This document shows positions 51,370 through 58,593 of a stretch of 64,000 bases of DNA, in pieces (the first letter of the stretch is position 1; each line of letters opens with the position of its first letter). Both the position numbers and the translations under genes were made by a program. Under the pieces are notes generated by a model, which saw nothing but the letters and a program-made list of their open reading frames with translations, searched no databases and was not told where the DNA came from. The DNA is from Microbacterium excoecariae (GTDB lineage Bacteria; Actinomycetota; Actinomycetes; Actinomycetales; Microbacteriaceae). Where the stretch lies: assembly GCF_011326725.1 (NCBI RefSeq), contig NZ_JAANCO010000001.1:434001-498000 (forward strand), given 5' to 3'.

Positions 51370-51656
51370 TGGAGACCCAGCGCGTGCGATGCACGCTCGA
51401 GGAGATGGCCTACTCGGCCTGCGGAATGGAGATCGGGGATCACTTCGAGGTCGGCCCCGAGGGCATCACTATGCCCGACGGTCAGCCCTTCTGCGTCTTC
51501 GCGGTGGCGGCCGTGGTGCCGCTCGTGAAGGGCCGCCAGGGCGAGGACCTGGAGGCGTGGCTGGAGTCGCGGCCCCTGCTGCAATGCCCGGATCCGCCCG
51601 AGGCGGTCCGGATGCGGATTGAGGCCGCGCCCGCGCGAGCGGAGGGGGCGGCATGA
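51369..51656 (+). CDS. TIGR04076-like small protein, copy 2
   Basis: The 95-residue paralog of the previous protein shares IGDHFEVGPEGITMPDGQPFCVFAVAAVVPLVKGRQ and ends in a C-containing LLQCPDPPE stretch. It has the additional Cys in VRCTLEEMAYSACGM that copy 1 lacks. The two adjacent copies may form a heterodimer. Stop and start overlaps link it to copy 1 and to the LLM gene. Confidence 0.75.
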   Translation: METQRVRCTLEEMAYSACGMEIGDHFEVGPEGITMPDGQPFCVFAVAAVVPLVKGRQGEDLEAWLESRPLLQCPDPPEAVRMRIEAAPARAEGAA

Positions 51657-52672
51657 ACGGCGAACCCACCTTCAGCGTGCGGATCGGGAGCTCCTCGGGC
51701 GCGCAGGAGATCGTCGACCGCGCCGTGTTCGCGGAGCAGGTCGGCTTCGACCAGGTCTGGACGGGCAATGACATCTTCGGGAGCCCGGGCCTCGTCTACC
51801 TCGCGGCGATCGCCATGCGCACCTCACGGATCCGCTTTGGATCCGGCGTCATGGATCCGGTTTCCCTCCACCCCGCTCAGATCGCGGCGTACGCCTCCGG
51901 CCTCCAGGAGCTGTCGGGCGACCGCTTCCTCCTGGGGCTCGGGGCGGGGTCCGAGGTGTTCTTCTCCTGGGCGGGCATCGAGACGGCCTCGCCCGTGCGC
52001 CGCACCCGCGAGGCCGTGGTGGCGATCCGGGAGCTCGTGAACGGCCGCTCCCCGGCGGGCGTGCCCGGCGCCGGGCACGGGTGGACGGAGCAGGCGGTCC
52101 TGAAGCGCCCGCGCCCCGTCCCGATCTACGTCGGCGCCATGGGGCCCCGCATGATCGAGATGACGGGACGCTACGCCGACGGAGCGCTCCCGCTCTGCCT
52201 CCCGCCGTCGCACGTGTTTCACGTCATGGAGCAGCTGAAGGTCGGCGCCGAGAAGGCGGGCCGGCGCGTGGCGGACCTCGACGTCGCGGCGTGCACGTGG
52301 GTCTCGATCGCCGACGATCGCGCCGTCGCGCGTCGCCTTCTCGCGACGCACATCGCGGAGTACAGCGGCTCGCTGTCCACGGCGGCGCTGGAGCAGAACG
52401 GATTCGACCCGGCCGAGTTCGCCCGCACGCAGGCCCTCGTCCTCGAAGGGCGCGAGGAGGACGCGATCGCGTCCGTCACGGACGACATGATGCGCCTCGG
52501 GATCGCGGGCGGCGTCGACGACGTCATCGATCAGTGCGGGGCGCTCCTGGACGCCGGAGTGCGCCACATCTCGTTTGGTCCGCCGATGGGCCCGGACACG
52601 GTCGAATCCACGCGGCTGCTGGGGGAGAAGGTCCTCCCCGTGCTGCGTGCCGAACTGTCACACCACCACTGA
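51653..52672 (+). CDS. Luciferase-like (LLM) flavin-dependent oxidoreductase, copy 2
   Basis: The 339-residue TIM-barrel enzyme resembles copy 1 (45214): AEQVGFDQVWTGNDIFGSPG, SRIRFGSGVMDPVSLHPAQIAAYASGLQELSGDRFLLGLGAGSEV and VPIYVGAMGPRMIEMTGRYADG. Cofactor (FMN or F420) cannot be told by eye. With the acyl-CoA-dehydrogenase-like copy 2 it repeats the copy 1 pair, in reversed gene order. Confidence 0.9.
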   Translation: MNGEPTFSVRIGSSSGAQEIVDRAVFAEQVGFDQVWTGNDIFGSPGLVYLAAIAMRTSRIRFGSGVMDPVSLHPAQIAAYASGLQELSGDRFLLGLGAGSEVFFSWAGIETASPVRRTREAVVAIRELVNGRSPAGVPGAGHGWTEQAVLKRPRPVPIYVGAMGPRMIEMTGRYADGALPLCLPPSHVFHVMEQLKVGAEKAGRRVADLDVAACTWVSIADDRAVARRLLATHIAEYSGSLSTAALEQNGFDPAEFARTQALVLEGREEDAIASVTDDMMRLGIAGGVDDVIDQCGALLDAGVRHISFGPPMGPDTVESTRLLGEKVLPVLRAELSHHH

Positions 52673-52682
52673 AGGAGAACCC

Positions 52683-52982
52683 ATGCTGTACGTCTATGGC
52701 GGAATCGCGGTCGCCCCGGAGCACGTGGAGGTCGTCACGGAGCGTGCGAACGCGTTCGTCGCCGCCTGTCTCGCGGAATCCGGAGTCGTCGAGTACGCGC
52801 TGTCCTGGAGCACGGCGGATCCGTCGTACCTGCGCATGCTCGAGATCTGGGAATCGGTGGACGATCACCGCACGCACACCGGACAGGCGCACGTCGCGGA
52901 GTGGACCGCGTTCATCTCGGCGCACGCGGTGGCGGCGCCGGCCTTCCACCGCTACGTCGTGGACGTCGTCGAGCGACCGTAG
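52683..52982 (+). CDS. Antibiotic-biosynthesis-monooxygenase (ABM/YgiN-like) domain protein
   Basis: The 99-residue protein has the dimeric ferredoxin-like ABM fold: YVYGGIAVAPEHVEVVTERANAFVAACLAESGVVEYALSWS in part and YLRMLEIWESVDDHRTHTGQAHVAEW. AAGGAG precedes the ATG. Family members are quinol monooxygenases or small dimeric helper proteins. It ends the run that began at 44249; a 73-bp gap with its own promoter-like DNA separates it from kynA. Confidence 0.85.
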   Translation: MLYVYGGIAVAPEHVEVVTERANAFVAACLAESGVVEYALSWSTADPSYLRMLEIWESVDDHRTHTGQAHVAEWTAFISAHAVAAPAFHRYVVDVVERP

Positions 52983-53055
52983 CGCCGACGTAATGTCTCA
53001 GTAATGCGACGCTCGTTATGCTTGTGACATATCCGATCAACGGAAAGGGTGCGGC

Positions 53056-53910
53056 ATGGGAGTCACGGCCAACACGCGCGAGCTCGAGGACGACATCGTC
53101 ACCGACCTGCGCGACAAGCTCACGTACGGGTCCTACCTCGAGCTGGACAAGATCCTCTCGGCGCAGCGCCCGCTCAGCCGACCCGAGCACCACGACGAGA
53201 TGCTGTTCATCGTCCAGCACCAGACCACCGAGCTCTGGCTCAAGCTGTGCATCCATGAACTGACGGCGGCGCGGGACGCGCTGATCGCCGACGACCTCGG
53301 CGGGGCGCTGAAGAAGATCGCGCGGGTCAAGCACATCCAGAAGACGATGACCGAGGCCTGGTCTGTGCTCGCCACCCTGACCCCGAGCGAGTACGCGGAG
53401 TTCCGCGACGACCTCGCCCAGTCCTCCGGGTTCCAGTCGTGGCAGTACCGCGCCGTCGAGTTCCTGCTGGGGAACAAGAACGCGCGCATGCTGAGCGTGT
53501 TCGACGCGGATCCGGCGGCGCGCGCCGCGCTCGCCGCGCTCCTGGAGCAGCCCAGCCTGTACGACGAGTTCCTGCGGTTCCTCGCGCGGCAGGGATACGA
53601 CATCCCGCGCGAGCTCCTCGAGCGCGACGTCACCGCCGCCCACGAGCGCTCGGACGCGCTGGTCGACGTCTTCCGCGGCATCTACGAGGCGGCGGGCGAG
53701 AACTGGAAGATCTACGAGACCTGCGAGGAGCTCGTCGACCTCGAGGAGAACTTCCAGTTCTGGCGATTCCGGCACCTGCGCACGGTCATGCGGGTCATCG
53801 GCATGAAGCAGGGGACCGGCGGATCCTCGGGCGTGCCGTTCCTCCAGCGCGCGCTCGACCTCACCTTCTTCCCCGAGCTGTTCGCCGTACGCACCGAGAT
53901 CGGACGCTGA
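53056..53910 (+). CDS. kynA: Tryptophan 2,3-dioxygenase
   Basis: This heme enzyme opens the indole ring of L-tryptophan to N-formylkynurenine. The 284-residue protein shows [43 protein letters not shown] (distal active-site His and substrate contacts) and [30 protein letters not shown], containing the proximal heme His and the GTGGSSG loop. It is the first gene of the four-gene kyn operon and is 3 bp from kynU. GGAAAGGG upstream supports the ATG. Confidence 0.97.
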   Translation: MGVTANTRELEDDIVTDLRDKLTYGSYLELDKILSAQRPLSRPEHHDEMLFIVQHQTTELWLKLCIHELTAARDALIADDLGGALKKIARVKHIQKTMTEAWSVLATLTPSEYAEFRDDLAQSSGFQSWQYRAVEFLLGNKNARMLSVFDADPAARAALAALLEQPSLYDEFLRFLARQGYDIPRELLERDVTAAHERSDALVDVFRGIYEAAGENWKIYETCEELVDLEENFQFWRFRHLRTVMRVIGMKQGTGGSSGVPFLQRALDLTFFPELFAVRTEIGR

Positions 53911-53913
53911 TCG

Positions 53914-55149
53914 ATGACCACCGCACCCACGTCCGCGCCCGTCGCCGCTGAGCTCGACGCGGCCGACCCGCTCCGCGCCTACCGCGCCGAGTTCGTCGCC
54001 GCCGACGATCCGTCGGTCCGCGCCTACCTCGACGGCAACTCGCTGGGCCGCCCGCCCGCCGCCCTCCGGGACCGCATGAGCGAGTTCGTCGCCCGCGACT
54101 GGGGCACCGATCTCATCCGCGGGTGGGGCACCGGGTGGTTCGACAAGCCTCTCACGCTGGGCGACCGCATCGGCGCCGCCCTCATCGGCGCCGCGCCGGG
54201 GCAGACGATCGTCGGCGAGTCGACCACCGTGTCGCTTTATAAGGTCGTGCGCGCGGCAGTGGCCGCGCGGCCCGACCGCTCGGAGATCGTCGTGGACCGG
54301 GGCAACTTCCCCTCGGACCGCTACCTCGTCGAGGGCATCGCGGCCGAGACGGGCCGCACGCTCGTCTGGATCGACCCGGATCCCGAGTCGGGCGTGACCC
54401 CGGATCAGGTCGCGTCGGCGGTCGGGGAGCGCACGGCGGCGGTCATCCTGAGCCACGTCGCCTACCGCTCGGCCTACATCGCCGACATGGCGGCGATCAC
54501 GCGGGTGGTGCACGAGGCGGGCGCGCTCGTCGTGTGGGACCTGTGCCACTCCGTCGGCGCCGTCCCGATCGAGCTCGACGCGCTCGGGGTCGACTTCGCC
54601 GCAGGGTGCACGTACAAGTACGTCGGCGGCGGCCCCGGCTCACCGGCCTTCCTCTACGTCGCGAAGCGGCATCTTGACGACGCGACGCAGCCCATCCAGG
54701 GGTGGATGGGCGTGCGCGACTCCTTTGCCATGGGGCAGGGATACGAGCCGGCCGACGGGATCCGCCGGTTCATCAGCGGGACCCCGCCGATCCTCGGCAT
54801 GGTCCCCATGGAGTCCATGCTCGACCTCATCGAGCGCGCGGGCATCGAGGCGATCCGCGAGAAGTCAATCGCGCTGACCGAGTTCGCCATCGCTCTCGCC
54901 GACGAGCTGCTCGCCCCGCACGGCGTGACGCTTTCCTCGCCCCGCGACCCCGCGGTGCGCGGGGGGCACGTGACGATCGACCACCCCGCCTTCGCCGGGA
55001 TGATGGACGACCTGTGGCACCGCGGGGTCATCCCCGACTTCCGCCCGCCGTCGGGCATCCGACTGGGGCTTTCGCCGCTGTCGACCTCGTTCACCGAGGT
55101 GGACGACGCCATCCGCACCATCGCCATGATGCTGGAGGAGCGCTCGTGA
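53914..55149 (+). CDS. kynU: Kynureninase
   Basis: This PLP enzyme cleaves kynurenine to anthranilate and alanine. The 411-residue protein has the family start DPLRAYRAEFV...YLDGNSLGRPP, DRGNFPSDRYLVEG, and the PLP-binding Lys in CTYKYVGGGPGSPAF (near residue 234). GVIPDFRPPSGIRLGLSPLSTSFTEVDDAI is the conserved end. The alanine released could feed ald at 8.9 kb. The stop overlaps the flavin reductase GTG by 4 bases. Confidence 0.97.
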   Translation: MTTAPTSAPVAAELDAADPLRAYRAEFVAADDPSVRAYLDGNSLGRPPAALRDRMSEFVARDWGTDLIRGWGTGWFDKPLTLGDRIGAALIGAAPGQTIVGESTTVSLYKVVRAAVAARPDRSEIVVDRGNFPSDRYLVEGIAAETGRTLVWIDPDPESGVTPDQVASAVGERTAAVILSHVAYRSAYIADMAAITRVVHEAGALVVWDLCHSVGAVPIELDALGVDFAAGCTYKYVGGGPGSPAFLYVAKRHLDDATQPIQGWMGVRDSFAMGQGYEPADGIRRFISGTPPILGMVPMESMLDLIERAGIEAIREKSIALTEFAIALADELLAPHGVTLSSPRDPAVRGGHVTIDHPAFAGMMDDLWHRGVIPDFRPPSGIRLGLSPLSTSFTEVDDAIRTIAMMLEERS

Positions 55150-55640
55150 ACCTGGATCAGCTGGAGCCGGAGCCGCAGCTCCTGCGCCAGACGTTCGGCC
55201 TGTTTCCCTCGGCCGTCGCCTGTATCGGAGCGATCGTGGACGACGAGCGCGAGGCGCTCGTCGCGTCGAGCTTCTCCGTGGGCGTGTCGATGGATCCGCC
55301 CCTCGTGTCCTTCGCCGTGCAGAACACGTCGACGACGTGGCCGCGCGTGCGCACCGGCGAGCGCATCGGTGTCTCGCTGATGGCGACGGAGCACGCGGAC
55401 ATCTGCCGCCAGATCGCGTCGCGCGACAAGGCCCGCCGATTCGATGGCGTCGAGACCCACGACGCGGATTCCGGCGCGCTGTTCCTCACGGGCGCGCCCG
55501 TGTGGCTGCAGTGCACGGTGTACTCGGAGGTGCCGGCCGGCGATCACCACCTCGTGCTCCTCCGCGTCGAGCACCTCGGGTTGAACCCCGCCCTGAGCCC
55601 GCTCATCTTCCACCAGTCGGCGTTCACGAGCGTGAAGTGA
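55146..55640 (+). CDS. Flavin reductase (HpaC/RutF family)
   Basis: The 164-residue protein has the split-barrel flavin reductase fold: LRQTFGLFPSAVACIGAIVD, ALVASSFSVGVSMDPPLVSFAVQNTSTTW, and HHLVLLRVEHLG near the end with the NAD(P)H-contact His region. It would supply FMNH2/FADH2 to two-component monooxygenases. Being inside the kyn operon, which needs no free reduced flavin, it probably serves the LLM and acyl-CoA-dehydrogenase-like monooxygenases encoded upstream. GTG start overlaps kynU; stop overlaps the hydrolase GTG. Confidence 0.92.
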   Translation: MNLDQLEPEPQLLRQTFGLFPSAVACIGAIVDDEREALVASSFSVGVSMDPPLVSFAVQNTSTTWPRVRTGERIGVSLMATEHADICRQIASRDKARRFDGVETHDADSGALFLTGAPVWLQCTVYSEVPAGDHHLVLLRVEHLGLNPALSPLIFHQSAFTSVK

Positions 55641-56350
55641 CCTCCGTCCTCGACCGCGTCGCGCGCGCGCCGGATCGCGTCATCGTCGGGACGGAGACCG
55701 CGGGCGACGCCACCGACCTCTACCTGCCGCGGGGCGAGCGGCGCGGATCCGTCGTGCTCGTGCACGGCGGATTCTGGCGGGCGGCCTACGACCGCACGCA
55801 CCTGCGCCCCCTGGCGGCGGCGCTCGCGGATCGCGGCTGGGTCGTCCTCGTCCCCGAGTACCTCCGCGTGGGACAGGCGGGCGGCGGCTGGCCGGGATCC
55901 GCGCGGGACCTCGAGCGCGTGACGCGGCGCGCCGCGGGCGTGTGCGGCGTGGACCTCGCCGCGGCGCGGCTCGTCGGGCACTCCGCCGGCGGCCACCTCG
56001 CCCTCATCGTCGCCGACGCGCTCGGCGTGGAGCACGTGGTGTCGCTCGGTGGGGTGCTGGACCTCCAGGCCGCGCATCGCGATCGCCTGTCGAACGACGC
56101 GGCCGGCGCATTCGTCGGGCGCTCGGGCGACATGGCACAGGCGGATCCGATGTGTCGCGCGGTGCCGCGCGCGGGCGTCCATGTCCTCCATGGCGCCGAC
56201 GACCGGGAGGTGCCGGCGGCGTACGCGCGCGCCTACGCGGCGCGCGATCCGCGGATCCGGATCCGGATCCTCCCGGGCACGGGCCACTACGAGCTGATCG
56301 ACCCGCGCGACGCCGCGTTCGCGACGCTCCTCGAGGCGCTCGACTCCTGA
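55637..56350 (+). CDS. Alpha/beta-hydrolase, probable N-formylkynurenine formamidase (AFMID type)
   Basis: The 237-residue protein has HGGFWRAAYDRTHLRPLA (HGGxW oxyanion-hole motif, about 44-61), GHSAGGHLALIVADAL (nucleophile Ser near 116), Asp in LHGADDREVPAAYA and the catalytic His in GTGHYELIDP. HGGxW plus GHSAGG is the arylformamidase layout known from animals and yeast (AFMID/BNA7), unlike the metal-dependent bacterial KynB. Its place after kynA and kynU makes hydrolysis of N-formylkynurenine the likely role. GTG start by overlap. Confidence 0.85.
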   Translation: MTSVLDRVARAPDRVIVGTETAGDATDLYLPRGERRGSVVLVHGGFWRAAYDRTHLRPLAAALADRGWVVLVPEYLRVGQAGGGWPGSARDLERVTRRAAGVCGVDLAAARLVGHSAGGHLALIVADALGVEHVVSLGGVLDLQAAHRDRLSNDAAGAFVGRSGDMAQADPMCRAVPRAGVHVLHGADDREVPAAYARAYAARDPRIRIRILPGTGHYELIDPRDAAFATLLEALDS

Positions 56351-56376
56351 CAGTCGCTCTCCAGGTCGATCTCGGC

Positions 56377-56382
56377 TAGACT
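56377..56382 (+). promoter_or_regulatory. -10 box of the rpsF-ssb-rpsR-rplI operon
   Basis: TAGACT, preceded by GGC, lies about 110 bases before the rpsF start, leaving a leader of about 105 bases. It equals the box seen before argG and purL. No clear -35 hexamer is visible. Confidence 0.45.
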
Positions 56383-56495
56383 GTTCAGGTTGTCTGTCGC
56401 GATCCGACTCCGGAAGATGCGGCGGACACGTGCAACACACCCTCCTGACGTCGGGAAATGCCCGGCGTCCGTTCGAGTCCGAAGGAGGTGGGACA

Positions 56496-56864
56496 GTGAC
56501 GCACACGCACCAGTACGAGATGATGGTCATCATCGACGCGGCGGTCGACGAGCGCCAGGTTCCCGCGTACCTCGACAAGTACCTCAAGGTCATCACCGAC
56601 TCTGAGGGCACGATCGAGAACGTGGACATCTGGGGCAAGCGCAAGTTCGCCTACGAGATCCAGAAGAAGAACGAGGGCATCTACGCCGTCGTGAACTTCA
56701 CCGCCACGAGCGAGGCGACGCAGGAGATGGACCGTCAGCTCGGTCTCGCCGACGACGTCGTTCGCACCAAGATCCTCCGCGCGGAGGAGGCCATTGCGAT
56801 GGTCGCGTCCGAGGCCAAGCGGGCCGAGGCGAAGGCCGCGCGCAAGACGGCGGCGAAGGCCTAA
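56496..56864 (+). CDS. rpsF: 30S ribosomal protein S6
   Basis: The 122-residue protein begins YEMMVIIDAAVDERQVPAYLDKYLKVI after a short Thr/His leader, and has the S6 blocks IENVDIWGKRKFAYEIQKKNEGIYAVVNF and MDRQLGLADDVVRTKILR. The C-terminus is Ala/Lys-rich. GAAGGAGG at 56481-56488 selects the GTG at 56496 over the upstream ATG. It heads the conserved rpsF-ssb-rpsR-rplI block; ssb follows after 9 bp. Confidence 0.96.
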   Translation: MTHTHQYEMMVIIDAAVDERQVPAYLDKYLKVITDSEGTIENVDIWGKRKFAYEIQKKNEGIYAVVNFTATSEATQEMDRQLGLADDVVRTKILRAEEAIAMVASEAKRAEAKAARKTAAKA

Positions 56865-56873
56865 GGTCGGAGC

Positions 56874-57413
56874 ATGGCAGGCGAAACCGTCATCACCGTC
56901 GTAGGCAATCTGACCGCCGACCCCGAGCTGCGCTACACGCAGTCCGGCGTCCCCGTGGCGAATTTCACGATCGCTTCGACCCCGCGCACGTTTGACCGCG
57001 CGTCGGGCGAGTGGAAGGACGGCGACGCCCTGTTTCTCCGGGCCAGCGTCTGGCGCGACTTCGCCGAGCACGTCGCGGGTTCGCTGACGAAGGGCATGCG
57101 CGTCATCGCGCAGGGCAACCTCCGTCAGCGCAACTACGAGACGCGCGAGGGCGAGCGTCGCACGTCGATCGAACTGGACGTCCAGGAGATCGGCCCGTCG
57201 CTGCGCTACGCCACAGCTCAGGTCACCCGCGCCGCCTCGAGTGGAAACTTCGGCGGCGGCAACAACGCCGGCCAGGTTTCCGGCGGCGGATACGGCGGCC
57301 AGCAGCAGCGCCCGCAGCAGCAGGCATCGGATGAGCCCTGGGCGACGCCCGGCTCGACCGGCGCCGACGCGTGGAGCACCCCGGGGTCGTTCTCGGACGA
57401 CACCCCGTTCTAA
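56874..57413 (+). CDS. ssb: Single-stranded DNA-binding protein
   Basis: The 179-residue protein has an OB fold to about residue 110 ([82 protein letters not shown]). A Gly/Gln-rich linker ([15 protein letters not shown]) and the acidic tip SFSDDTPF, which docks replication partners, follow. It is between rpsF and rpsR, as usual. Confidence 0.97.
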   Translation: MAGETVITVVGNLTADPELRYTQSGVPVANFTIASTPRTFDRASGEWKDGDALFLRASVWRDFAEHVAGSLTKGMRVIAQGNLRQRNYETREGERRTSIELDVQEIGPSLRYATAQVTRAASSGNFGGGNNAGQVSGGGYGGQQQRPQQQASDEPWATPGSTGADAWSTPGSFSDDTPF

Positions 57414-57439
57414 ATTCTTCTTTTTCGTAAGGACCCATC

Positions 57440-57694
57440 ATGGCTGGAAAGTCAAGCGGCGACCGCCGCAAGCCGCGCAAGGGTGGCAAGAACGCCGCCC
57501 CGGCGAAGCACATCCGGGTCGGCGTCATCGACTACAAGGATGTCGCGACCCTTCGCAAGTTCATCTCGGAGCGTGGCAAGATCCGCGCCCGTCGTATCAC
57601 CGGTGTCTCGGTGCAGGAGCAGCGCCTCATCGCGCGCGCGATCAAGAACGCGCGCGAGATGGCCCTTCTTCCGTACGCGGGCGCGGGCCGCTAA
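57440..57694 (+). CDS. rpsR: 30S ribosomal protein S18
   Basis: The 84-residue protein has a basic start ([18 protein letters not shown]) and the S18 core [49 protein letters not shown] in part. It lacks the N-terminal zinc-binding cysteines found in some paralogs, so it is the Cys-minus form, in line with an ssb-rpsR-rplI operon location. rplI follows after 9 bp. Confidence 0.97.
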   Translation: MAGKSSGDRRKPRKGGKNAAPAKHIRVGVIDYKDVATLRKFISERGKIRARRITGVSVQEQRLIARAIKNAREMALLPYAGAGR

Positions 57695-57703
57695 GGAGAT
57701 CCC

Positions 57704-58159
57704 ATGTCGAAGCTGATTCTCACGCATGAGGTCGACGGCCTGGGTAGCGCCGGAGACGTGATCGAGGTCAAGGACGGGTACGCCCGTAACTACCTCATCC
57801 CCCAGGGGTTCGCCGTGGCGTGGACCCGTGGTGGCGAGAAGCAGGTCGCGCAGATCCGCGCCGCCCGCAAGGCTCGCGCCATCGCGACCCACGAGGAGGC
57901 CGAGGCGCTCAAGCAGTCGCTCGAGCAGGCTCGCGTCAAGGTGTCGGCGAAGGCCGGCGCCGAGGGCCGCCTCTTCGGCTCGATCAAGCCCGCCGACATC
58001 GTCGCCGCCGTGTCCGCGGCCGGCCTCGGCGAGCTGGACAAGCGCAAGGTCACGATCCCCTCGGCCATCAAGGCCACGGGTGACCACGAGGCGCTCGTTC
58101 GCCTGCACGAGGACGTGACCGCGGTCATCTCCCTGCAGGTCGTCGCGCTCAAGAAGTAA
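57704..58159 (+). CDS. rplI: 50S ribosomal protein L9
   Basis: The 151-residue protein starts [38 protein letters not shown], the L9 N-domain, followed by the long central helix (about 42-75) and the C-terminal domain with [16 protein letters not shown] and the final [19 protein letters not shown] precedes the ATG. A hairpin with T-run follows 17 bases after the stop. Confidence 0.97.
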   Translation: MSKLILTHEVDGLGSAGDVIEVKDGYARNYLIPQGFAVAWTRGGEKQVAQIRAARKARAIATHEEAEALKQSLEQARVKVSAKAGAEGRLFGSIKPADIVAAVSAAGLGELDKRKVTIPSAIKATGDHEALVRLHEDVTAVISLQVVALKK

Positions 58160-58176
58160 CGCGCACCGCATTCGAG

Positions 58177-58214
58177 AAGGCGTCGTTCCGCCCCGTGCGG
58201 GACGGCGCCTTTTC
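58177..58214 (+). terminator. Rho-independent terminator after rplI
   Basis: A 15-bp stem (two G-U pairs) closes on a CCCGT loop, then a TTTT run. It ends the rpsF-ssb-rpsR-rplI transcript. Confidence 0.85.
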
Positions 58215-58300
58215 GTGCCCGAAACATGGGTGAAACCGTGAGGTTCATCCACATGCCGCCGGGCGTGTTCAAGTCTCAAGCCCGGCTTTAACCACACTTC

Positions 58301-58442
58301 TGTCCACAGGGTGTGGGAAGAAGAAAAGCCTGTTCAGAGGCGCGAAATTCGGATCCGCTCCGCCCTCTCCCCACATTCTCCACAGGCACAGTCCACAGGT
58401 TCTGCGGCGTTTTACCCAGGACTCTCCACAGAGTTATCCACA
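58301..58442. promoter_or_regulatory. Cluster of DnaA-box-like sites upstream of dnaB
   Basis: A perfect DnaA box TTATCCACA lies at 58434-58442. Related TCCACA sites are at 58301-58309, TTCTCCACA at 58376-58384 (one mismatch), 58389-58397 and 58422-58430, and a TGTGG in the opposite sense at 58312. The 434-base gap between rplI and dnaB holds only this, the rplI terminator and the dnaB leader. DnaA binding may regulate dnaB; whether it is a start site for replication is open. Confidence 0.6.
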
Positions 58443-58593
58443 GGGTGGATTGAGCGCACGGGGAGGGCCTCGTAGGCTCGCGTTTCGGCGCCCGCAGCGG
58501 CGCCGTTCGGATGTCGGGGGTGCCTGCTGGAATGGTCCTCGCGCGCGGGTGCGCGGGCAGGCGAGCGATCCGAGAAGGCGAGAGGGGAAGTCC

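Noticed and set aside
51070..51656. A frameshift splitting one protein into two overlapping small ORFs
   Set aside because: Both ORFs carry a full GDxFEV...PDGQxFC pattern, so they are tandem paralogs, not halves.
58259..58593. Chromosomal replication origin
   Set aside because: Only one perfect DnaA box, no A/T-rich unwinding stretch and no dnaA, dnaN or gyrase genes nearby; listed as a DnaA-box cluster only.
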